Below, piece after piece: positions 57,502 through 64,000 of a DNA stretch of 64,000 nucleotides (positions within the stretch are counted from its first letter, which is position 1; each line of letters begins with the position of its first letter). The position numbers and the translations under genes were made by a program. The DNA lies in NCBI GenBank assembly GCA_938045805.1, contig CALIBL010000010.1, positions 1-64,000 on the forward strand, read 5' to 3'. Below the pieces are notes generated by a model that ran no database searches, was not told where the DNA came from, and saw only the letters and a list, made by a program, of their open reading frames with translations. The stretch comes from an uncultured Rubripirellula sp. (GTDB taxonomy: Bacteria; Planctomycetota; Planctomycetia; Pirellulales; Pirellulaceae).

Positions 57502-59073
57502 TTATTTCGTCGCGGTGTATGCATACCGATTACTGACGCCCGAATCCATCAATCCAGCGGTATTCCATCGCTCCATGCGGTGGCGAATCTCATCGAACAT
57601 CACCTGATCAGCCCGATCTAAAACGGTGTCGACCCAGTGAACAAAATCGCAAAAATCGTCGTCACACGCGTTCCAGAGGTGTGAGGGTGTCAATCCGGAT
57701 TGGTAGGTTTCTTCGCATCGAATGGCTGCTGCAAAATAGACCATGCAAGCGACAGTAAAGTGGTCAAATCGCGACAGGTTTCGGTAAGCCATCTGCACTA
57801 ATTGATCCAGAAACCTCGCTTCCTTACGCAAAACTTCACCGTATCGAGCGATCTCCTCAGCGCAATCATTTGAACTAAGAATCAGAGGCGCCAAACGTTC
57901 CACTCCAGCCAAAGCATGTGCGATACCGGTGCTGTGTAGCGGGTCAAGAGTTAGTGAAGCAGTTGGAAGCATCACGCACCGAGGAGAGACTACCGGTGCC
58001 AACCACTTCTGCAATCGCTTTGTCCGCACAATGCCTGAGGTGGGTGCTACACACTCAGCCGCCCCAAAGAGGTCACCGAGCGATGGATATCGCGTCTTCA
58101 AAACATTGAGATCAACCAGCGGCATGTCCACCGTCGTGGTGTACCCCACGCTCGTTACGCCCTGATTGAATCGCAACATCCACATCCATCCGTCATGAAG
58201 CAGATGATGTTGGGCTGCGTCATCGGCTGAGAAAGGGTTTTCAAAATCGACTCTTCGAGAAGCATTCACTATTTCGGCCCAAGGTTTCACACCCTTAAAG
58301 TGCGCAAACCATGCGTGCGTTCGAGTCTTGAGTTGGCAAGTTAGATCTTGAACGGAAAAAAATTTCGCAAGACTGCCTGATGCACCCGACGCATCCACAA
58401 TCCAAGTAGTCTGAAATTCAAAGACATCCTCGATTGACCCTTTATGAGAAATTTCCGCAGCGGCATCGTGATGTGTGGATTCCATACCAACATCCATTTC
58501 ACCAGTTGGTGTAGCTGACCCATGGACCGCATCATTGAATACACCCTGAACTGCAGCACAGCGGATCTTATAAGCACTGCCGGTATGAACCACGTCGAGC
58601 TCGCACTGACTTATTTCGGTAATTTCGTATCCGGTCCGGTCAATGACACCGGCTTGGACTGCATTACTGCAGAGGAACTGATCAAGGGTGGAACGATGCC
58701 AGTGGGTATCGGATCGGAAATCGGTGGGACTCGCCGCCACCAAAAGACTTCGCTCGCCAAGCTCGGTTTCCTGAAATCGTTCTCCGGTTCGATGTGCTAA
58801 ATAGCTGAACCCTCGCTTGCGACCACATGGCAACTCGGGGTTTGTTTGTTGCCAAGTCCCCCAGCAGGACAGATCCTCAAGTGGCTTTAGACCGTATTTC
58901 TGACCAAGCCGTTTGAGGATCGTATCGGCAATGGGTGTCGACGACTCGCCAATGGCAAAACGAGGATGTTTACTTCGATCCAGAAGAATAACGGATCGTC
59001 CACTTGCAGCGAGAATCCATGCGAGTATCGACCCAGCAAAACCCGACCCGATCACTGTCACGTCCACTTTCAC
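57502..59073 (-). CDS. FAD-dependent oxidoreductase, halogenase-like
   Basis: The 523-residue flavoprotein opens with VTVIGSGFAGSILAWILAASG, an FAD-binding motif, then ESSTPIADTILKRLG and SCWGTWQQ. The segment GWMWMLRF matches the spacing of the WxWxIP motif of flavin-dependent halogenases and their relatives, but the trailing IP is absent, so I would not call halogenation. DASGASGSLAKFF and LTLDPLHSTGIAHALAGVERL are typical of the geranylgeranyl-reductase/halogenase superfamily. GTG start. It lies 47 bases downstream of a radical SAM gene on the same strand, suggesting a joint pathway, product unknown. Confidence 0.85.
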   Translation of the reverse strand: MKVDVTVIGSGFAGSILAWILAASGRSVILLDRSKHPRFAIGESSTPIADTILKRLGQKYGLKPLEDLSCWGTWQQTNPELPCGRKRGFSYLAHRTGERFQETELGERSLLVAASPTDFRSDTHWHRSTLDQFLCSNAVQAGVIDRTGYEITEISQCELDVVHTGSAYKIRCAAVQGVFNDAVHGSATPTGEMDVGMESTHHDAAAEISHKGSIEDVFEFQTTWIVDASGASGSLAKFFSVQDLTCQLKTRTHAWFAHFKGVKPWAEIVNASRRVDFENPFSADDAAQHHLLHDGWMWMLRFNQGVTSVGYTTTVDMPLVDLNVLKTRYPSLGDLFGAAECVAPTSGIVRTKRLQKWLAPVVSPRCVMLPTASLTLDPLHSTGIAHALAGVERLAPLILSSNDCAEEIARYGEVLRKEARFLDQLVQMAYRNLSRFDHFTVACMVYFAAAIRCEETYQSGLTPSHLWNACDDDFCDFVHWVDTVLDRADQVMFDEIRHRMERWNTAGLMDSGVSNRYAYTATK

Positions 59074-59120
59074 TGCAGCACTCCTTGTCGACCGCTAATC
59101 CAATTACCGTGACTGATCAC

Positions 59121-60074
59121 TCAAACCACTTGCGAAACGTTCAATCGCTTGATGACTTCAACCGCGTCATCGTTCTCACCGAGGTCCCAAGGGTCAACCG
59201 TAATCACAACTTCGCTCGATGACCAGCGAATGGATTGTTGCTGCAACTCCAAAAGGTCTGCAGCGTGGATCGCAGGAATTGGCCCAAGTTTGGTGCCCCA
59301 CGAATCATTATCCATTGCAAAACGACGATCCGATTCAGGCTTGTGGGCACTCTGGGCTGATGGCGTCAGGGAAGGCGAAGAGGGCGACAAGGCCGAGCTA
59401 GTTCCTCGAGCAGGAATGAGGCTAATGTGCCTAGCTCCCTGCAGAGCTGCATGGCGTACCGATAGAGCCGCCCATCGTACCGCTTCTCTGCGGGTCACAC
59501 CCGGAGCACCCACAATGATGAACACTCGTAGATCGATTGACCGCTCTCGAAGCAGACGAGCGTAAGAATCAAATTGGTCGCGCGTCATCTGTTTCCCGAG
59601 CCGCTCAAGCCATCTCGGCTGCACGGTCTCGAGCCCAACAGCAACCTCAAGCCTAGAATCAAGTCGAGATTGAAATTCCTCGAGCCGCCGCTGCCCAAAT
59701 CTGGGATGATTTTCGATGATCACACGTTGATAGGTTCCGATCCGTGAAACAATCGCGTCGTAGTCTGCCGGCGGAATACTCCGAGGATCAAAAAAATTGC
59801 CACTGTTGTACAACTTGATCCAATCCGCCGTCTTTCCATCTGCCTCCTGAGATTGCAGAGCGTGATCAATCTGATGAGGAATCGCGCCGAGTGGTGTTGG
59901 ACCGGGAAAGGTATTGTGATGCAAATCACACATTTTGCATCCAATAGGGCAAGTCGATGCAGTCAGGAACACGGTCAAGCACTCGCGGACAACACCCCGA
60001 CGTTCCAGTTCCTGTTCTCGCAAAACGAGGTAAGGGCGATCGGCGCGAAGTCGGTCAGACTGAGTGTGGTTCAC
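59121..60074 (-). CDS. Radical SAM protein, uncharacterised
   Basis: From the GTG at 60074 (317 residues) the cluster motif CPIGCKMCD gives Cys42, Cys46 and Cys49, the usual CxxxCxxC. TADWIKLYNSGNFFDP, RVIIENHPRFGQ, AVGLETVQPRWLERLGK and VFIIVGAPGVTRREAVRW are radical SAM core segments similar to ELP3/RaSEA-type proteins. The frame is open to a TTG at 60152, but the domain begins right after the GTG. The halogenase-like gene downstream suggests modification of a common substrate. The reaction is unknown. Confidence 0.85.
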   Translation of the reverse strand: MNHTQSDRLRADRPYLVLREQELERRGVVRECLTVFLTASTCPIGCKMCDLHHNTFPGPTPLGAIPHQIDHALQSQEADGKTADWIKLYNSGNFFDPRSIPPADYDAIVSRIGTYQRVIIENHPRFGQRRLEEFQSRLDSRLEVAVGLETVQPRWLERLGKQMTRDQFDSYARLLRERSIDLRVFIIVGAPGVTRREAVRWAALSVRHAALQGARHISLIPARGTSSALSPSSPSLTPSAQSAHKPESDRRFAMDNDSWGTKLGPIPAIHAADLLELQQQSIRWSSSEVVITVDPWDLGENDDAVEVIKRLNVSQVV

Positions 60075-60492
60075 AACTTGTGTCAGACAGAATTGAGGGA
60101 AAAGCGGTGGTGATTGAGAGCATTTGCTGATCTCGATGAGTCGACCGACCAAACGACCACGGGGTGACCAAGAAGGAAGAGAAATGCTGCTCGCCTCTCA
60201 ACTTCACGGCCCCTAGGCGTCACGTCACCGGTCAAATCATTAAGATAGCGTCATTGCAGGCCAAGAGGGACGGTAAACCCGCCTCAAACCTCCCATCCGC
60301 CCCCTTCGCGATCGGTCTAGACCACTAGACTTTTGAAACAAATCGCTCATCATATAGCGACGAAAAAAATACTGCGGTTGGGATCAAACCAATCGTGAAT
60401 CCGAGCGTAATAGTGCGTAAATCGGGGAAGAGCAGCGAACCTAGCGGGCGTTGTTGAAGTCACCGCGACCGATTTAAGATTAGATCAGCGTC

Positions 60493-60513
60493 GCTTGTGA
60501 TTTGGCGACCCGC
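60493..60513 (+). repeat. Direct repeat copy 1 upstream of gldA-like gene
   Basis: The core gcttgtgatttggcgacccg occurs here and, with one A-to-G change (position 60508 versus 60668), again at 60653-60673. The copies are exactly 160 bases apart. Identity of 20 in 21 is far above chance for a region this size. Confidence 0.75.
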
Positions 60514-60652
60514 CAGAGCGATACACCGCCGGTGGGTTGACAGCCGGTACGTTGTCAGCGGTCTAACCAGTGGGAAATTCCTTTTTGGGAAATCTTGGTC
60601 CGCCTCGGCCTCGAAGGAGTAAGATCTCCTCGCCAACGCCTGATGCAAGACA

Positions 60653-60673
60653 GCTTGTGATTTGGCGGCCCGC
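60653..60673 (+). repeat. Direct repeat copy 2 upstream of gldA-like gene
   Basis: Second copy of the 21-base repeat, beginning 46 bases before the ribosome site of the ABC ATPase gene. It could be an operator or a remnant of a small duplication. Confidence 0.75.
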
Positions 60674-60718
60674 ACGGGGATCAGCAATTTTGATCATGTG
60701 TTTTCAGGAGAAAACGAA

Positions 60719-61438
60719 ATGACGATGGTGGAAGCGAATGCACTGAGCAAATTCTATGGAGAGTTTGCTGCGGTACAAAACGTCACCTTTTCGGTTCCGG
60801 CAGGTGAAGTCTGTGCCTTTCTAGGACCAAATGGTGCCGGAAAGTCCACAACCATGAAGATGCTCACCGGTTTCCTATCGCCCACTGAGGGCCAAGCGAA
60901 AATTGGTGGTTTCGACACACAAACCGACCGTCTCCAAGCTGCAGAACTTCTTGGTTACTTGCCGGAGAATGGCCCGCTTTACCCTGAGATGACTCCTCAA
61001 AGTTTTCTGCGATACGTTGGAAAAGCAAGGATGATGTCGGCGAGCCAATTGGCTGAAAGAATGGAGTACGTCGCCGATCAGTGCGACTTGGGTGATGTTT
61101 GGGGCAAAGCGATCGGGAAGCTCTCACGCGGTTTCCGGCAACGAGTCGGGATGGCGCAGGCTCTTTTGCACGATCCAAAAGTCTTGATTCTTGATGAACC
61201 CACCAGCGGCCTTGACCCCAACCAGGTTCACGGTCTCCGCAAACTGATCATCGAACTGGGCAAAACCAAAACAGTTCTTCTTTCGACGCACATCCTTCAA
61301 GAGGTCCATGCGGTATGCAGTCGCGTCGTGCTGATCAACGAAGGACGCTTGGTGTTTGACGGGTCAACCGACTCGCTGGGCACCGAGAGTGATTCGATGG
61401 AAGAAAAATTCCGAGACCTCACCGCGGCCAAGGCTTAA
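60719..61438 (+). CDS. ABC transporter ATP-binding protein, GldA-like
   Basis: From the ATG at 60719 (AGGAG 8 bases upstream; 239 residues) the protein has Walker A GPNGAGKS at 36-43, Q-loop GYLPENGPLYPEMT, the ABC signature as LSRGFRQR, Walker B VLILDEPTSGLDPNQ and a switch His in STHILQE. It energises the ABC-2 type permease encoded next, a GldF/GldG-type fusion, so it is GldA-like. In Bacteroidetes Gld proteins serve gliding motility; in other phyla the same set is probably a general ABC-2 exporter. The gap to the permease gene is 140 bases. Confidence 0.93.
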   Translation: MTMVEANALSKFYGEFAAVQNVTFSVPAGEVCAFLGPNGAGKSTTMKMLTGFLSPTEGQAKIGGFDTQTDRLQAAELLGYLPENGPLYPEMTPQSFLRYVGKARMMSASQLAERMEYVADQCDLGDVWGKAIGKLSRGFRQRVGMAQALLHDPKVLILDEPTSGLDPNQVHGLRKLIIELGKTKTVLLSTHILQEVHAVCSRVVLINEGRLVFDGSTDSLGTESDSMEEKFRDLTAAKA

Positions 61439-61578
61439 TCGAAGAAGCCACGCAACATCCGCGTTTCGGCTGCTGACCTTCCGCGACTGGAACAGGCAAA
61501 CCAATAACTGGCTCGGTGAATCGATCTGGGCCGGATCATCAAACCCCACCTTTTGACTCTTTTTGACATCAACTCACC

Positions 61579-64000
61579 ATGAAGCTCAGAAGACAAGTCA
61601 TCGCTGCGATCTTTCAGCGTAATTTCTCGGCCTACTTTTCCGGGATACTAGGCTATCTGTTCATCATTGTTTTCGTCGTCGCGTGCGGTTGGTACGCGTT
61701 TGATGGAAGATTCTTCACGGCAAACGAACCAAACCTCGATCAGCTCTCGATCAATTATCCGATGCTGATGCTGTTTTTCATCCCTGCCATCGCGATGGGC
61801 GTATGGGCCGAGGAACGAAAAACAGGGACTGACGAACTGCTGTTCACCATGCCGGCAACCGATCCAGAGATACTGCTGGGGAAATACCTCTCGGTGGTCG
61901 CGGTCTATACCGTTGCACTGCTGTTCTCGATGGCTCACGTTGTCGTCTTGCTATTTCTCGGTAATCCTGATCTCGGTTTGATCACAACCACCTACTTCGG
62001 CTATTGGATTGCCGGCTCAGCACTACTCAGTGCGGGGATGCTCGCCTCTCAATTCACCAACAACATGACCGGCGCATTTGTGCTTGGGATGGTGGTGAGT
62101 GCGATTCCAGTGTTCATCGGACAGGTAGCGAGGTTTCTAGGCTTGGGAAGCCAACTTGATGGTTTTAGCCTCGAGGAACAATTCAAAGACCTTGGAATGG
62201 GAATCGTTCCGTTAACCAGCCTGATTTATTTCGTTGGCTGCACCGTTGTGATGCTCTACCTCAACTTGGTAATGATGTCGCGAAGACATTGGAAGAGTGG
62301 TCAATCAGGCAACATCGCGGGACAGTACTCCATTCGTGCGTTGAGCATCGGGATCATTGCCACCTGCGTGACTGCGTGGGCAGGCTACACCGGAAGTCGG
62401 TTCGACATGACCAGCGAGAAACTCTACTCGCTGTCCACTTCAACCCGCAGCATCCTCAACAGCCTTGAATCCGAGCGTCCGATTGAGATTCAGGCATTCT
62501 TATCTCCACAAGACACCACACCGGCGGATTACGTTGAAACTCGGAAGCGTCTGGTGGGTTTGCTCCGACAGTTCGACAAGCTTGGCGGTGACAACCTCGA
62601 GGTTCGATACGTGGACGTTGAACCGTTCACCACGCAAGCCGAGGAAGCCGAACGATTTGGAATCGACGCCGTCCGTGTAGCCACCGATGAGGATGGCCGT
62701 CGGGGCGAACAGGAAGTCTATCTTGGTGCGGTGGTCATCAGCAGCTACGACAAAGTTGTGGTGCCCTTCTTCGGAAAAGGCCTTCCCATTGAATACGAAC
62801 TGACACGCTCGGTTCAGACGGTCGCCGATGACACACGCTACACCGTTGGCGTCCTCCAGACCGATGCCGACCTGATGGGGCAACGGGAATGGCGGATCAT
62901 TACGGAGCTGAAAAAGCAATACAACGTCGAAACGGTTTCCCCCGCAGCAGCGATTGATGCAAGTGGCTTTGATGTTCTGCTTGCTGCCATGCCATCTTCG
63001 CTGACCCAACCCGAGATGGAAAACCTCGTCAACTACGCGAAAACCGGCAGCCCGCTGCTCGTTTTTGACGACCCGTTCCCGCTCTCATTCAACACCGGAT
63101 TTGGTGTGACCGGAGCACCTCGACAACCTAAGCCTTCGCAAGGCGGAGGAGGCATGATGGGTGGTGGAAGCCCACCTCCGGAACCAAAAGCGGATAACGG
63201 CCAAGCGAGCTCTCTAATGAGGGCGTTAGGTGTTCAATGGGGACATGACAGCGTGGTTTTTGATGTCAGCAACCCACACCCAGAATTTGCACTTCTTCCT
63301 GCAGAGTACGTGTTTGTAACCCGTGGCAGCAGCAATCCCGACTCCTTCAATTCGGAATCAAATATCACTTCCGGCTTGCAAGAAATGATCATGCTCTACT
63401 CGGGAAGTATCAACAAATCTTCTGCAAGCAATGTTGAATTCACTCCGCTACTCCAAACGGGTACCGAATCCGGTCGCTTAGCTTGGGAGGAGTTCGTGGA
63501 TCAGGGTGGATTCAACTTCTTTTCGATGCAATCCACCGCGAATCCTAAACGTGATCCCCTACGACGTATTGATAACAGTGAATACACCCTCGCCGCTCGA
63601 GTGAAAAGCGAGTCAGGAGATTCTCCAGTGAATGCCATTTTCGTGTCAGACATTGACATGATCTCTGACTTCTTTTTCGATGAGCGCAATCTAGGCAATC
63701 TCAACATCTCGTTCGACAACGTCACCTTCGTTCTCAATGCGGTTGATACCCTAGCTGGGGATGAGTCATTCATTGAATTGAGAAGTCGTCGTCCGAAACA
63801 TCGCACTCTCGCTCGGATCGAAAAAAACAAGCGAGAGTTCCTTGAGGAAGCAAATTCCGCGGAAGTGGAATCCGATAAGGCAGCCAAAAAAGAACTCGAA
63901 GCGCGGCGTGAGCAACTTCAGGAAAGGGTCAAAGAGATTGAGGAAGACTCTAACCTCGACCCAATCGCGAAAAGCCAAATGCTTCGGCAAGCACAGGAAG
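61579..64000 (+). CDS. ABC-2 permease fused to GldG-like domain (GldF-GldG type), 3' end beyond window
   Basis: The frame runs from ATG 61579 to the window edge without a stop, at least 807 residues. Residues 1-245 form an ABC-2 permease with about six helices (FSAYFSGILGYLFIIVFVV, then VWAEERKTGTDELLFTMPA). After a seventh helix near residue 255 comes SRFDMTSEKLYSLSTSTR, the start of the GldG-type periplasmic domain, which includes PIEIQAFLSP, PIEYELTRSVQTVAD and a Gly-rich stretch GGGGMMGGGSPPPEP. The visible end is a coiled coil. The permease and GldG parts are often separate genes, so a fusion is likely. ATP is supplied by the upstream GldA-like protein. Confidence 0.88.
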   Translation, partial: MKLRRQVIAAIFQRNFSAYFSGILGYLFIIVFVVACGWYAFDGRFFTANEPNLDQLSINYPMLMLFFIPAIAMGVWAEERKTGTDELLFTMPATDPEILLGKYLSVVAVYTVALLFSMAHVVVLLFLGNPDLGLITTTYFGYWIAGSALLSAGMLASQFTNNMTGAFVLGMVVSAIPVFIGQVARFLGLGSQLDGFSLEEQFKDLGMGIVPLTSLIYFVGCTVVMLYLNLVMMSRRHWKSGQSGNIAGQYSIRALSIGIIATCVTAWAGYTGSRFDMTSEKLYSLSTSTRSILNSLESERPIEIQAFLSPQDTTPADYVETRKRLVGLLRQFDKLGGDNLEVRYVDVEPFTTQAEEAERFGIDAVRVATDEDGRRGEQEVYLGAVVISSYDKVVVPFFGKGLPIEYELTRSVQTVADDTRYTVGVLQTDADLMGQREWRIITELKKQYNVETVSPAAAIDASGFDVLLAAMPSSLTQPEMENLVNYAKTGSPLLVFDDPFPLSFNTGFGVTGAPRQPKPSQGGGGMMGGGSPPPEPKADNGQASSLMRALGVQWGHDSVVFDVSNPHPEFALLPAEYVFVTRGSSNPDSFNSESNITSGLQEMIMLYSGSINKSSASNVEFTPLLQTGTESGRLAWEEFVDQGGFNFFSMQSTANPKRDPLRRIDNSEYTLAARVKSESGDSPVNAIFVSDIDMISDFFFDERNLGNLNISFDNVTFVLNAVDTLAGDESFIELRSRRPKHRTLARIEKNKREFLEEANSAEVESDKAAKKELEARREQLQERVKEIEEDSNLDPIAKSQMLRQAQE

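Larger units (their letters stand above)
60075..60718. promoter_or_regulatory. Long non-coding region upstream of the GldA-like gene
   Basis: About 640 bases without a protein-like frame separate divergent genes. It holds a 21-base direct repeat (60493-60513 and 60653-60673) and small inverted motifs such as aggag-taagat-ctcct near 60616. The AGGAG at 60706-60710 is the ribosome site of the ABC gene. A regulatory RNA or promoter array is possible, but I cannot identify one. Confidence 0.5.

Overview
The window looks like a chromosomal segment of a marine planctomycete of the Pirellulaceae (Rhodopirellula and relatives). The evidence is two tandem secreted sulfatases, many secreted or membrane proteins of planctomycete type (including an N-terminal NPYxPS motif), eukaryote-like kinase and phosphatase genes, a groEL-groES-groEL array, GTG starts and weak Shine-Dalgarno signals. 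The genus is inferred from these features only. I saw no phage, insertion sequence, CRISPR array, rRNA or tRNA.

Layout. 1-9.2 kb: a TerB-like/AAA/zinc-ribbon ATPase converging on an RND exporter, a membrane glycosyltransferase, a hotdog thioesterase, a secreted MsrA and a Tat-type TIM-barrel protein. 9.2-13.2 kb (minus strand): a PP2C phosphatase and Ser/Thr kinase pair, two NPY-motif membrane proteins and a lone MoaD/ThiS-like protein. 13.3-16.6 kb (minus): a likely trans-4-hydroxyproline catabolic cluster (HPC deaminase-like, 4-hydroxyproline epimerase, D-hydroxyproline dehydrogenase-like). 16.8-23 kb: a HEAT-like protein with a decayed metallopeptidase-like segment, a small exported protein, PolX and a large secreted low-complexity protein. 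23.5-29.4 kb: the chaperone block groEL1-groES-groEL2, a strong hairpin, then dnaJ-grpE.

29.5-41.2 kb: a hemolysin III-type membrane protein, an uncharacterised two-part protein that I read as SLOG-like plus Abi/DUF2971-like, nadA, a secreted esterase-like protein, a secreted propeller-like protein, an overlapping gene pair for an FMN-binding lipoprotein and a NapH-NapG-like iron-sulfur membrane fusion, and a hotdog-methyltransferase fusion. 41.6-49 kb: a 1959-residue kinase-like/AAA/TPR/GAF/histidine kinase/receiver/Hpt protein, followed by a SelA-like protein that has lost its PLP lysine. 49-52.4 kb: two sulfatases. 52.5-57.3 kb: FHA protein, YhcC-type radical SAM protein, small membrane protein, zincin-like protein, RdgB and a SPOR-like secreted protein. 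57.5-60.1 kb: a halogenase-like flavoprotein and a radical SAM protein. 60.7-64 kb: a GldA-like ATPase and a GldF-GldG-type fusion running off the window.

The best candidates for undescribed biology are the two-gene flavin/iron-sulfur module, the SelA-like pseudoenzyme beside the giant signalling hybrid, and the SLOG/Abi-like protein. All functional calls come from reading motifs; no database search was run.
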